Below, piece by piece: positions 40,218 to 48,629 of a stretch of DNA of 64,000 nt (the stretch's first letter is position 1; every line of letters starts with the position of its first letter). A program made the position numbers and the translations under genes. Source of the stretch: Elusimicrobiales bacterium (GTDB taxonomy: Bacteria; Elusimicrobiota; Elusimicrobia; Elusimicrobiales; Elusimicrobiaceae); the NCBI GenBank assembly GCA_041651175.1, contig JBAZJT010000006.1, forward strand, positions 46,902-110,901. The letters are read 5' to 3'. The notes under the pieces were generated by a model. That model saw only the letters and a list, made by a program, of their open reading frames with translations. It had not been told where the DNA came from and ran no database searches.

Positions 40218-41981
40218 ATGCCCAACGACGACGGTTTCATAGAAAAAATGCGCCACTCCTGCGCCCATGTGCTGGCGCAGGCCGTGCTGGAATTGTTTCC
40301 GGGAGCCAAACTCGGCATCGGCCCGTCCATAGAAAACGGATTTTATTACGATTTTGACACTACCCACCGCTTCGTGCCGGAGGATTTGCCGCGTATTGAG
40401 GAAAAAATGCGCGCCATCATCGCGGCAAAACAGCCTTTTGTCCGGTCGGACAAGCCCAAGCCGGAGGCGGAGGAGTTTTTCAACTCGCGCGGCGAGGTTT
40501 ATAAAACAGAGCTTGTCTCCGCTTTGCAGGACGGGACCATCAGCTTCTACGTCAACGGCCCGTTCACCGATTTGTGCAAAGGCCCGCATCTGGAGCATAC
40601 CGGCGAGATAAAGCATTTCAAGCTTGCCTCCATAGCCGGCGCCTATTGGCGCGGCGACGAGAAGCGGCCCATGCTCCAGCGCATTTACGGCCTGGCGTTT
40701 GAAACGAAAGAGGAACTGGACGCCTATATAAAGCAGCAGGAAGAAGCCGCCAAGCGCGACCACCGCAAGCTGGGCAAAGAGCTGGATATTTTCTTTTTTG
40801 ACGAGGATACCGGCCCCGGCCTGCCGCTGTGGCTGCCCAACGGCGCGGCGATTATGGAGGAGCTGGAAACCCTCGCCAAGCAGACCGAGCTTGCCGCCGG
40901 CTACCAGCGGGTGCGCACGCCGCATCTGGCCAAGGAGAAAATGTATCTCACCAGCGGCCATCTGCCCTATTACGCGGACAGCATGTTCCCCCCCATGGAC
41001 ATAGACGGGCAGAAGTATTACCTCAAGCCCATGAACTGCCCGCACCACCACAAGATTTTCGCCGCCCGCCCGCGCAGCTACCGCGACCTGCCGCTGCGGC
41101 TGGCCGAATACGGTACCTGCTACCGCTACGAGCAATCGGGCGAGCTGTTCGGGATAATGCGGGTGCGCTCCATGCAGATGAACGACGCGCACATCTACTG
41201 CCCGCCGGAACGGTTTGAAGAGGAATTCCTGGCCGTCTGCCGAATGTACGAGGAATATTTCAAGATTTTCGGCATAGAAAGATACGTCATGCGCTTTTCC
41301 ACGCACAGCGACGAAGGCCTGGGCAAAAAATACGTGGACCAGAAAGACCTCTGGCTGAAAACCGAAGCCATGTGCGAAAACGCGCTGAAAACCGGCGAGC
41401 TCAACTACGTCCGCGTTCCCAACGAGGCCGCCTTCTACGGCCCGAAAATAGACGTGCAGATATGGAGCGCCATCGGGCGCGAGTTCACGCTTGCCACCAA
41501 TCAGGTGGATTTTGCGGTGCCTGCGCGCTTCGGGCTGGCCTATACCAGCCGCGAGGGCCGGGACGAAACCCCGCTCTGCATACACCGCGCCCCGCTTTCC
41601 ACGCACGAGCGGTTCATCGGCTTCCTGCTGGAGCATTACGCGGGCATATTCCCGCTCTGGCTGGCGCCGGTGCAGGTTTTGATTTTATCCATCACCTCCG
41701 GCGAGGAAACCTACGCGAAGGAAATAGCCGCGCTGCTGCGCGCCGCCGGAATCCGCGTTGAGACGGATTTGCGCTCCGACAAAATCGGCATGAAGATACG
41801 CGAGGGCCATGCCCGCCGCGTGCCGTATATGGTTGTAATCGGGGGTAAAGAGGCGCAGAGCCGCACGCTCACATTAAGGCTGCGCGGCGGCAAGAACGTC
41901 AACAATCTTTCGCCGGAAGCGGTGGTAACCGCGCTCACTCAGGAAATCCGCGAAAGGAAATCCGCGCCCTCATTCGCGTAA
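40218..41981 (+). CDS. thrS: Threonyl-tRNA synthetase lacking the TGS domain
   Basis: A 587-residue class II synthetase charging tRNA-Thr. It begins directly at the editing domain (MRHSCAHVLAQAVLELFPGA, GIGPSIENGFYYDFD), missing the ~60-residue TGS domain of most bacterial ThrRS (about 640 residues). Catalytic core: zinc cysteine in MNCPHHHKI, motif 2 YRYEQSGELFGIMRVRSMQ, and motif 3 near RFIGFLLEHYAG. The anticodon-binding domain holds LAPVQVLILSI and ETDLRSDKIGMKIREGH. A GTG two codons earlier is possible, but ATG 40218 sits at the expected transcription start. No T-box leader is present. Confidence 0.95.
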   Translation: MPNDDGFIEKMRHSCAHVLAQAVLELFPGAKLGIGPSIENGFYYDFDTTHRFVPEDLPRIEEKMRAIIAAKQPFVRSDKPKPEAEEFFNSRGEVYKTELVSALQDGTISFYVNGPFTDLCKGPHLEHTGEIKHFKLASIAGAYWRGDEKRPMLQRIYGLAFETKEELDAYIKQQEEAAKRDHRKLGKELDIFFFDEDTGPGLPLWLPNGAAIMEELETLAKQTELAAGYQRVRTPHLAKEKMYLTSGHLPYYADSMFPPMDIDGQKYYLKPMNCPHHHKIFAARPRSYRDLPLRLAEYGTCYRYEQSGELFGIMRVRSMQMNDAHIYCPPERFEEEFLAVCRMYEEYFKIFGIERYVMRFSTHSDEGLGKKYVDQKDLWLKTEAMCENALKTGELNYVRVPNEAAFYGPKIDVQIWSAIGREFTLATNQVDFAVPARFGLAYTSREGRDETPLCIHRAPLSTHERFIGFLLEHYAGIFPLWLAPVQVLILSITSGEETYAKEIAALLRAAGIRVETDLRSDKIGMKIREGHARRVPYMVVIGGKEAQSRTLTLRLRGGKNVNNLSPEAVVTALTQEIRERKSAPSFA

Positions 41982-42009
41982 TTTCCGCATGCTGGTAACC
42001 GCGGGAAAA

Positions 42010-42220
42010 TCAGAATTCGCCCAGGGGGAGTTGCTCCAGTTCAACGCCGGAGGCGGCTTTGACCTTGTGCCGCACCGTCTCAATGAGCTTCATGATGCCG
42101 GCGGCAGTTGCGTCGCCTGTGTCCCGCGTGCTTTTCCGACACCTGCGCGCCGCCCTCGCGCAAACCTTTCAGGCCCGCCCCGTCTATCAGTTTTGAGGCG
42201 AAATTCCCGGGTCCGGCAAC
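42010..42220 (-). pseudogene. murB 3'-end fragment, inverted partial duplicate
   Basis: Read on the minus strand this segment encodes GNFASKLIDGAGLKGLREGG, QVSEKHAG, then, after a frame-shifting deletion, IMKLIETVRHKVKAASG and a terminal LPLGEF followed by stop. It matches the last ~70 codons of the intact murB (43738-43955), in the opposite orientation and about 1.7 kb away. Relative to murB it has roughly a dozen bases missing in the middle and a six-base deletion near the end. It has no start and cannot make a working enzyme. Substitutions at many third positions show it is not a fresh copy. Confidence 0.85.
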
Positions 42221-42263
42221 CGTGTCCCGCCGCAAAACCCGGCGGTGGGTGTGTGTTCCGTGA

Positions 42264-42290
42264 AATAAAAAAGCAGCCCGCAAGGGCTGC
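42264..42290 (-). terminator. Rho-independent terminator of tRNA-Gly
   Basis: On the minus strand GCAGCCC, loop TTGC, GGGCTGC, then TTTTTTATTT, nine bases after the tRNA CCA end. Confidence 0.9.
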
Positions 42291-42299
42291 CTGATAATC

Positions 42300-42373
42300 T
42301 GGAGCGGGCGATGGGAATCGAACCCACGTCTCAACCTTGGCAAGGTCGTGTTCTACCATTGAACCACGCCCGC
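42300..42373 (-). tRNA. tRNA-Gly (anticodon GCC)
   Basis: A 74-base minus-strand tRNA with encoded CCA. Acceptor stem GCGGGCG/CGCCCGC, D-loop TTCAATGGTAGAA, anticodon stem-loop with loop TTGCCAA (anticodon GCC), T-loop GGTTCGATTCC, discriminator T. It is the only tRNA found in the window and is followed by its own terminator. Confidence 0.97.
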
Positions 42374-42469
42374 GCTCTCGCCTTATTATAGCAAAAACAA
42401 AGCCGGTTGCAATGCGTCCTGAACCCGTGATACCTGCGCCGCGCCCTCGCGGTTTCATCCGGGAATTGC

Positions 42470-42600
42470 AGTCTGCGGCGGGAACCGGGGCGGCAGCCGG
42501 CGGGGACAGTCTGAAGCGGAATTTGGCGGGCATATCGTCCGGTATGCAGGAAAACTTCTGCACGGAATGCCACGTTTCCCGCCGCCGGATTCCGCAGGCA
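42470..42600 (+). repeat. Inverted-repeat element, family A copy 2 (degenerate)
   Basis: The core from GGGACAGTCTGAAGCGG (about 42503) to CGGAATGCC and CCGCCGGATTCCG resembles the minus strand of 1623-1784 and the plus strand of 42863-42991. The terminal arms are poorly kept. Boundaries are approximate. With the next two elements it fills the non-coding stretch between tRNA-Gly and murB. Confidence 0.55.
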
Positions 42601-42616
42601 AGATGAAATATTCCAC

Positions 42617-42765
42617 GACATCACCCGTTTTTTGAAAAGCTGGGGTGTATTGGCAAACGGCAGTGAAAACGGAATCAAACCACGAAACACACGAAAAGGG
42701 AATGAAAAAGTTTCCGGCAATACGGAACAGCAAAATATGGCGCTGTGTAAAAAATGGGTGATGTC
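42617..42765 (+). repeat. Inverted-repeat element, family B copy 2 (internally deleted)
   Basis: The same ends as copy 1, GACATCACCCGTTTTTTG and AAAAAATGGGTGATGTC, but only 149 bases. The middle is missing between two TTTCCGG sequences present in the full copies, so it looks like a deletion by recombination or slippage between those short direct repeats. Confidence 0.85.
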
Positions 42766-42779
42766 GTGGAATATTCAGG

Positions 42780-42809
42780 TTGACAATATGCCGGGATTCC
42801 CTGTAGGAT
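42780..42809 (+). promoter_or_regulatory. Promoter candidate upstream of murB
   Basis: TTGACA (42780-42785), 18 bases, then TAGGAT (42804-42809). It lies between family B copy 2 and family A copy 3, 244 bases before the murB start; the long leader would include family A copy 3. Confidence 0.4.
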
Positions 42810-42862
42810 TGGCACGTGAGACTTCATATCCCGAACAGCGGGTTTCTCATGAGGCGCACACA

Positions 42863-42991
42863 GTGCCGGACGGCGCGGACGGTTCGAAACGGAATTTGAC
42901 GGGCATCCCCGCGGGGTATGCAGGGAAACTTATGCGCAGGAATGCCCCGGCGGCCACCGCCGAATTCCGCAAGCCGACTGCGGAGAATCGG
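42863..42991 (+). repeat. Inverted-repeat element, family A copy 3
   Basis: Core CGGAATTTGACGGGCAT, GGGGTATGCAGGGAAA and GCGCAGGAATGCCCC, closely matching the minus strand of 1623-1784. The left arm is weak; the right part GACTGCGGAGAATCGGG recalls the copy 1 terminal arm. It lies 61 bases before the murB start. Confidence 0.65.
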
Positions 42992-43052
42992 GTAAACTTG
43001 CAATATCGCTGCCAGAAAAATAATCGGCTTTGACCATAGGAGCGGAATAACA

Positions 43053-43955
43053 TTGCGGTCTGACTGGAAAGCTGAAATTCTCCGCTTGCTTGCGGGAAAG
43101 TGCCGGTTCTACGAGCCGCTGTCGGCGCACACCAGCTTCCGCACGGGCGGACCGGCGGATGTTTTCGCCTCGCCGGCAACGGAAGAGGAGTTCGCGCGCG
43201 CCGTGGTTTTCGCGCGGAGCAACCATATCGCGCTTACCATTCTGGGGCGCGGTTCCAACGTAATTGTTGCAGACAAGGGCATTCGCGGCATTGTCTGCGA
43301 AACATCCGGGTTATGCGGAGTTTCGGTTTCCGGCAGGACAATCCGCGCCGGGGCGGGGGCATTGCTTGATGATGCCGTCCGCGCGGCGGTTTCCGCCGGG
43401 CTGGGCGGGATGGAAAAGCTCTCCGGCATACCGGGCAGCGCCGGCGGGGCGCTCGGGATGAACGCCGGAGCCTTCGGCCAGGAAACGGGGGACTGTTTTG
43501 TCCGGCTGCGCGGGCTGGACGCGCAATCAGCGCCAGTCTCGCTGCAAAAAAAGGATTTATCATTCGGCTACCGGAAAAGCGGCCTGCCGGAGGGGCTGAT
43601 TATACTTTCCGCCGAGTGGGAGCTTGTCCCGTCGGACAGGGCCGCGCTGGAAAACACGCGGCGCGAAATTCTGGCCGCGCGCGCGCAAAAGCAGCCGCTG
43701 GAGTATCCGTCCGCCGGGAGCGTGTTCAAGCGTCCGCCGGGCAATTTCGCGTCAAAGCTGATTGAAGAGGCCGGGCTTAAAGGCTTGCGCGAGGGCGGGG
43801 CCCAGGTGTCGGAAAAACATGCCGGGTTTATTGTCAACACCGGCAACGCAGCCGCGGCGGACATTATGAAACTGATTGAAACGGTGAGGCGGCGGGTCAA
43901 GGCCGCCACCGGCATTGAACTGGAGCTTGAGCAAATCCCCCTGGGCGAATTCTGA
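43053..43955 (+). CDS. murB: UDP-N-acetylenolpyruvoylglucosamine reductase
   Basis: A 300-residue FAD enzyme that reduces UDP-GlcNAc-enolpyruvate to UDP-MurNAc in peptidoglycan synthesis. TSFRTGGPADVF and ILGRGSNVIVADKGIRG bind FAD; IPGSAGGALGMNAGAFGQE follows; the catalytic serine lies in YPSAGSVFKRP; the end GAQVSEKHAGFIVNTGNA and MKLIETVRRRV complete the type I fold. The start is TTG 43053, ten bases after TAGGAGCGG; no in-frame ATG precedes the conserved part. A broken inverted copy of its 3' end lies at 42010-42220. Usual mur cluster neighbours are absent. Confidence 0.95.
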   Translation: MRSDWKAEILRLLAGKCRFYEPLSAHTSFRTGGPADVFASPATEEEFARAVVFARSNHIALTILGRGSNVIVADKGIRGIVCETSGLCGVSVSGRTIRAGAGALLDDAVRAAVSAGLGGMEKLSGIPGSAGGALGMNAGAFGQETGDCFVRLRGLDAQSAPVSLQKKDLSFGYRKSGLPEGLIILSAEWELVPSDRAALENTRREILAARAQKQPLEYPSAGSVFKRPPGNFASKLIEEAGLKGLREGGAQVSEKHAGFIVNTGNAAAADIMKLIETVRRRVKAATGIELELEQIPLGEF

Positions 43956-44027
43956 CCGGGGGTGCGGCGGGCGCAAGCGCCCGGCGCAAAAACGGCGGCG
44001 GAAGCGGAACGCTGGGATTATCAAAAA

Positions 44028-45782
44028 ATGATTGCACCGAAAAACGATTTTCTTCCGGTAAACGCGGGCGAAGCCGCCGCGCGCGGCTGGGACGGGGTGG
44101 ACATCGTGTTCGTTTCCGGCGACGCGTATGTGGACCATCCCAGTTTTGCGGCGGCGATGATTTCCCGCGCGCTTGAGGCGGCTGGTTTCCGCGTGGCGGT
44201 GCTTGCCCAGCCGGACTGGCGCTCCTGCGCGCCGTGGCGGCAATTCGGCAGGCCGAGGCTTTTTTTCGCCGTCGGGGCCGGCAATGTGGATTCAATGATA
44301 AACCGCTACACCGCCAACCGCAAAATCCGCGGCAACGACGATTATTCGCCCGGCGGCAGGGCCGGGCTGAGGCCCGACCGCGCCTCCATGGTCTACAGCC
44401 AGCGCGCGAAGGAAGCCTTTCCGGGAATTCCGGTAATTCTGGGCGGAGTGGAAGCTTCAATGCGGCGGCTGGCGCATTACGATTACTGGAGCGACACCGT
44501 CAAACGCTCCGTCCTGCTGGACGCGAAGGCGGATTTGCTGGTATACGGCATGGGCGAGGAAGCCATTGTTGAAATCGCCCGCGCGGCGCAAGACGGGCAT
44601 GTGCCGGCAAATTTGCGCGGCACGGTTTCCGCCGGCGCGCCGCCGCCGGGCGCCGTCCTGCTCCCGTCCTGCGAGGAGGTCCGCGCGGACAAGGCCGCGT
44701 TCCTGCGCGCGGCAACAATTACCGCGGACAATCTTAATCCCTACAACGCCGCGCCGCTGGCGCAGAAACACGGGGACCGCTTCATAGTCCAGAACCCGCC
44801 GCGTCTGCCGCTTGCCTCGGCGGAAATGGACAGGCTCTATGCCCTGCCGTTCAAGCGCGCGCCGCACCCGTCATACCGCGAGAAAATCCCCGCCTGGGAG
44901 ATGATACGGGACTCCATCACCTCCCACCGCGGCTGTTACGGCGGCTGCAGCTTCTGCTCGCTGGCGCTGCATCAGGGAAAAATAATACAAAGCCGCTCGG
45001 AGGATTCCATTGCCGCCGAGGCGCAAAAGCTCGCCGCCGTGCCGGGTTTTCGCGGAACCGTATCCGATATAGGCGGCCCGTCGGCCAACATGTACGGCAC
45101 CGGCTGCAAAAACAGCGACGCCCGGCAAAAATGCCGCCGCCCGAGCTGCCTCCACCCGGAAATATGCGCCAATCTGGAGGCGGACTGCTCCGCCGCGCTG
45201 CGAATGCTGGAGCGCGCAGCGCAGGCAAAAGGGGTGAAGAAAGTGGTCATTTCCAGCGGCGTCAGGATGGATTTGGCGTTGCGCCAGCGCGGCTATATCG
45301 CCCGCCTGGCGGCGCGGCATACCGGCGGGCAGCTAAGCGTCGCGCCGGAGCATGTGTGCCCCAACGTGCTTGCGCTGATGCGCAAGCCGCCGTCGGAGGT
45401 GTTTTGCGCTTTCGCCGAGGAATTTTTCCGCGCAAGCCAAAAGGCCGGGCTGGAGCAGTACATAGTGCCTTACTTCATTTCCGCTTTTCCCGGCTCGGAT
45501 CTCAACGACATGGTGGAGCTTGCGCTGTTTCTGAAGAAAAACGGGCTGCGTCCGCGCCAGGTGAACGATTTCATCCCCGCGCCGATGGAATGGGCCAGCG
45601 CGATGTACCATACCGGCCTTGACCCCGCGACCGGCAAACCGGTCCATGTCGCCACAACCGAGACCGAGCGCAAACTCCAGCGCGCCCTGCTCCAGTATTT
45701 CAAGCCCGAAAACAGGCCGCTTGTGCTGGCCGCGCTTAAAAAAGCGCGCCGCATGGATGCGGCCAAATTTCTGCTTTCATAA
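44028..45782 (+). CDS. YgiQ-type radical SAM protein (UPF0313)
   Basis: A 584-residue radical SAM protein of the YgiQ family, whose reaction is not established. The start FLPVNAGEAAARGWDGVDIV and VSGDAYVDHPSFAAAMISR are family hallmarks; ILGGVEASMRRLAHYDYW, the cluster cysteines C303, C307 and C310 in CYGGCSFC, and DIGGPSANMYGTGCK follow. The C-terminal part VNDFIPAPMEWASAMYHTG is also typical. A longer frame opens at GTG 43962, but ATG 44028 matches the usual N-terminus. It lies 72 bases after murB and may be co-transcribed. Confidence 0.9.
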   Translation: MIAPKNDFLPVNAGEAAARGWDGVDIVFVSGDAYVDHPSFAAAMISRALEAAGFRVAVLAQPDWRSCAPWRQFGRPRLFFAVGAGNVDSMINRYTANRKIRGNDDYSPGGRAGLRPDRASMVYSQRAKEAFPGIPVILGGVEASMRRLAHYDYWSDTVKRSVLLDAKADLLVYGMGEEAIVEIARAAQDGHVPANLRGTVSAGAPPPGAVLLPSCEEVRADKAAFLRAATITADNLNPYNAAPLAQKHGDRFIVQNPPRLPLASAEMDRLYALPFKRAPHPSYREKIPAWEMIRDSITSHRGCYGGCSFCSLALHQGKIIQSRSEDSIAAEAQKLAAVPGFRGTVSDIGGPSANMYGTGCKNSDARQKCRRPSCLHPEICANLEADCSAALRMLERAAQAKGVKKVVISSGVRMDLALRQRGYIARLAARHTGGQLSVAPEHVCPNVLALMRKPPSEVFCAFAEEFFRASQKAGLEQYIVPYFISAFPGSDLNDMVELALFLKKNGLRPRQVNDFIPAPMEWASAMYHTGLDPATGKPVHVATTETERKLQRALLQYFKPENRPLVLAALKKARRMDAAKFLLS

Positions 45783-45978
45783 CAGCCGATTTTCACAATC
45801 TTCCAAAAATCAAATCGCAAAAGGCCCCGTTCTCCGACGGAGAAATACGCCGCGGCGCGCATCCGGGACCTGGGCCCTAAAGGCCCTTGCGAAAAACGCA
45901 AACAGGGTATAGGGTACACCCAGGAACAGCGAAGCGGAAGCGCCAGCCGGGGAAGACGGCGGCAAGGCAGGAGGGGTT

Positions 45979-46407
45979 ATGAGAAAGATAATGGCGATGG
46001 TTCTGATAGCGGCCCTGCCGGCCTGTTCTGCCGGGCTTTCTGGCGAGTATGTCTTCCGCGGCACCCTGACTGACAGGTGGAGCGGCTCCAGCGGACAGGT
46101 CAAGGACAAGCTGGTAACGGCGCTGACCAACAAGGGCGTGGATATCGTATCCGCCGAAACCGGCGGCAACAGCTTTGAAATCCGGTTCTCCCTGTCGCAG
46201 GTATCCCTGGTTAAAGACGTCAAGACAATCAACTACTCATCCGAACCGGCAGACAACGATGGCGCGCTTAAGGCGCACGACGATTGCCGGAGCGAGTTGT
46301 CTTATGCCGGATACTCGGTCATGTACGACAGCGGAGTGTTTGCCAGGTCATCCGGCAAGATGTCCCGCGAATACGGTTTCACGATACTGGCGGTCCGGGA
46401 GGGATAA
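45979..46407 (+). CDS. Small predicted lipoprotein, family unknown
   Basis: A 142-residue protein with a lipoprotein signal peptide (MRKIMAMVLIAALPACSAG, lipobox LPAC). The mature part has an alternating pattern of short strands (YVFRGTLTDRWSG, EIRFSLSQVSLV) and two more cysteines at most. I recognise no family. A strong AGGAGGGG ribosome site precedes the ATG and a clear terminator follows, so it is a single-gene unit. The 195 bases upstream contain several dyads (TTCTCCGACGGAGAA, GGGCCCTAAAGGCCC, TTGCGAAAAACGCAA) of unknown role. Confidence 0.65.
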   Translation: MRKIMAMVLIAALPACSAGLSGEYVFRGTLTDRWSGSSGQVKDKLVTALTNKGVDIVSAETGGNSFEIRFSLSQVSLVKDVKTINYSSEPADNDGALKAHDDCRSELSYAGYSVMYDSGVFARSSGKMSREYGFTILAVREG

Positions 46408-46461
46408 CGCTTCTCGCAGCTGCGAAGAATGGGATAACGGATTTTTTCGGAAAAGGCAGTC

Positions 46462-46493
46462 CCGCCGGGCGGCAGAGCCCGGCGGTTTTTTTG
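46462..46493 (+). terminator. Rho-independent terminator
   Basis: CCGCCGGGC, loop GGCAGA, GCCCGGCGG, then seven T residues. It ends the small lipoprotein gene and lies just beyond the convergent lpxI stop. Confidence 0.9.
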
Positions 46494-47327
46494 TTACGCA
46501 GCGGGCGGGGCTGCGAAGGCGCAGACGCAAATGCCGTGCTTTTCGGCGGCGTCCAGCGCGGCGGCGCCGTCTATAATAAGGGTTTTGCCGGCCTCCACCG
46601 CCAGAACGCGCGCGCCGGCTGCGCGCATGGATTCAATGGTTCCCATGCCTATCACCGGCAGGTCAAACCGGAAATCCTGCTTTTCCCTTCCGACTTTCAC
46701 CACGACAAGGCCGCTTTTGCCGCCTGAGGCGGCGCGGTGGATTTCGCCTGCGCGCAGTATGCACTTGTCGGTGCCTTCCATGGCCTCAAGCGCGACAACG
46801 GACATATCCGCCATCACCACCGCAAGCCCGGCGTCCAGCCGGGCCAGTTCCTTGGCTATTTTCCAGCCCAGCGCGATATTTTTAAGCTGTATTTTGTCCG
46901 GCGCGGATTTTGTGATATTGCCGGGCTTTGCAAGCAGATTTTCCAGAAATGTGGCGGAGCTTACCAGCTCCAGCCCGTCTTCGGCCAGCGCGGCGGCGAC
47001 GGCGCGCAGTATGGTTTCCGCGCGCATGTCGGGCAGCGAGGCCAGCAGTTTCGCGGCGCGCAAATCCGGCAGCACGCCGCCGAATATGGAATTGTGCCGC
47101 ACCAGCCCCGCCATCGCCACCCGCTTTACGCCGTTTTTGACGAAAAACCGCGCCGGCGCCGAAAGCTGGCCCAGCCGGAAATACTCCACATGCGCCAGCT
47201 TCTCAAGCTCCGGCGAGGTTACGTCTTTTATCCCGGCCACGAAAACCTCGCAGCCGTTGCCGGCGGCCTCCCGCGCAAACACTTCAGGGAACTTCCCCGC
47301 GCCGGCTATAAGACCGATTTTATTCAT
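46494..47327 (-). CDS. lpxI: UDP-2,3-diacylglucosamine pyrophosphatase LpxI
   Basis: A 277-residue LpxI, the alternative to LpxH that cleaves UDP-2,3-diacylglucosamine to lipid X in lipid A synthesis. MNKIGLIAGAGKFPEVFA opens the family; FVKNGVKRVAMAGLVRH, DMRAETILRAVAAALAEDGL and the C-terminal TDKCILRAGEI, VVVKVGREKQDFRFDLPVIG and GKTLIIDGAAAL are characteristic. A start five codons earlier is possible; ATG 47327 overlaps the lpxA stop and fits family starts. Last gene of the bamA-to-lpxI operon; lpxB, often next, is not in the window. Confidence 0.93.
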   Translation of the reverse strand: MNKIGLIAGAGKFPEVFAREAAGNGCEVFVAGIKDVTSPELEKLAHVEYFRLGQLSAPARFFVKNGVKRVAMAGLVRHNSIFGGVLPDLRAAKLLASLPDMRAETILRAVAAALAEDGLELVSSATFLENLLAKPGNITKSAPDKIQLKNIALGWKIAKELARLDAGLAVVMADMSVVALEAMEGTDKCILRAGEIHRAASGGKSGLVVVKVGREKQDFRFDLPVIGMGTIESMRAAGARVLAVEAGKTLIIDGAAALDAAEKHGICVCAFAAPPAA

Positions 47328-48141
47328 CGCTTTCCGTTTCAAGAACTTTCAGGGCGCGCATTCTGGGGCGCATCACGCCGCGCTTTGATTTTTCGCAGAA
47401 GGCGACAAAGTGCGCCGCCTCCGGCGTAAGCCGGGTTTCTTTCAGTTTGGCCAGCGCCTCCTCCAGCCTCATGCCGGAGAAAAAAAGCGTCTTGTACGCC
47501 TGCTTGACGGAGGAGATATTCTCCCGCGCTATCCCGGCGCGGCGCATTCCCACGAGGTTGAGGCCCACAAGCTTGGCCCTGTCGCCCTGCGCGCGGCAGA
47601 AAGGCGGCAAATCCAGCGCGACCTTGGCCCCTCCCGTCGCCATTGCCAGCCGGCCAATTCTGGCGAATTGATGCACGCCCACGAAAGCGGAAATCAGGGC
47701 GTTGTCCTCCACCTCGCAATGGCCGGCCAGGGCGGAACCGTTCACAATCACCACGCCGTCGCCCACTATGCCGTCATGTCCCACATGGGAATTGGCCATG
47801 AACATGCAGTTGCTGCCGATTTTGGTCAGCAGTTCCGGGCTGCTGGCGCGGTGAAGAGAGACGCCCTCCCGTATTATATTGTTATCGCCTATGACGATTT
47901 TGGTCTTGCCGCCGGTCTTGTAATAGCCGAAATCCTGCGCCGGCAGCCCGATATAGGCCCCGCCCTCCATGCGGTTGTTTTTGCCTATTTCCGCAAATTC
48001 CACCAGGCAGTGCGGGCCTATATATGTGCCTTCGCCCACTGTAACATCCTCCCCGATTACAACGAAGGGGCCTATGCGCGCGCCATCGGCTATCTTTGCC
48101 GAGGGATGAATTACGGCGGAGGAATGAATGTCGGCTTTCAT
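47320..48141 (-). CDS. lpxA: UDP-N-acetylglucosamine acyltransferase
   Basis: A 273-residue left-handed beta-helix enzyme, the first acyltransferase of lipid A synthesis. Hexapeptide repeats run from residue 3 (IHSSAVIHPSAKIADGARIG) to about 185; the catalytic histidine lies in FMANSHVGHDGIVG; the helical C-terminal domain includes LVGLNLVGMRRAGIARENIS. It starts two bases after fabZ and overlaps lpxI. Length and architecture match the family. Confidence 0.95.
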   Translation of the reverse strand: MKADIHSSAVIHPSAKIADGARIGPFVVIGEDVTVGEGTYIGPHCLVEFAEIGKNNRMEGGAYIGLPAQDFGYYKTGGKTKIVIGDNNIIREGVSLHRASSPELLTKIGSNCMFMANSHVGHDGIVGDGVVIVNGSALAGHCEVEDNALISAFVGVHQFARIGRLAMATGGAKVALDLPPFCRAQGDRAKLVGLNLVGMRRAGIARENISSVKQAYKTLFFSGMRLEEALAKLKETRLTPEAAHFVAFCEKSKRGVMRPRMRALKVLETESDE

Positions 48142-48143
48142 AA

Positions 48144-48629
48144 TCAGCTCCTGTCCACGAGTATAAAAGACATTTCGGCCTGCGCGGCCAGCTTGCCGTC
48201 CGCATAGACCTCGCCGCGGCCCTTGCCTGCGCGGCCTAGCCGCAATATCTCAATAGGCATTTTAAGCAGCGTTCCCGGCGTAACCTGCTGGCGGAATTTC
48301 ACCTTGTCCAGCCCCATGAAAAAGCCGAGCTTGTTTTTGAACGGCTCCATGCCCATTGTCATGGCGGCGGCGGTCTGCGCCATCGCCTCCAGCATCAGCA
48401 CGCCGGGCATGACGGGGTTCCCCGGAAAATGCCCGGCGAAAAACTGCTCGTTGGCCGTAACCGCCTTTATGCCGACGAGGTATCTGCCCATCTCTATTAT
48501 ATCCACCCGGTCCACCAGCAGCATGGGATAGCGGTGCGGTATGCGGGCCATTATTTCTTTGGTGTCCAGCGTCTGGACGGGAGCGGCGTCCAGCAGCGAA
48601 CGCAGCTCCTTGTGTTCCGTTTCGCTCAT
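48144..48629 (-). CDS. fabZ: 3-hydroxyacyl-ACP dehydratase FabZ
   Basis: A 161-residue hot-dog fold dehydratase of fatty acid synthesis. IPHRYPMLLVDRV and the active-site box FFAGHFPGNPVMPGVLMLEA (catalytic His in GHFPG and Glu in LMLEA) are canonical. It overlaps lpxC by four bases and lies two bases before lpxA, as in many Gram-negative lpx operons where it balances fatty acid and lipid A supply. The N-terminal ~20 residues are an extension over E. coli FabZ. Confidence 0.96.
   Translation of the reverse strand: MSETEHKELRSLLDAAPVQTLDTKEIMARIPHRYPMLLVDRVDIIEMGRYLVGIKAVTANEQFFAGHFPGNPVMPGVLMLEAMAQTAAAMTMGMEPFKNKLGFFMGLDKVKFRQQVTPGTLLKMPIEILRLGRAGKGRGEVYADGKLAAQAEMSFILVDRS

Noticed and set aside
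45810..46232. Minus-strand 140-residue frame opposite the small lipoprotein
   Set aside because: It overlaps a gene with a clear ribosome site, lipobox and terminator on the other strand and shows no protein-like features of its own.
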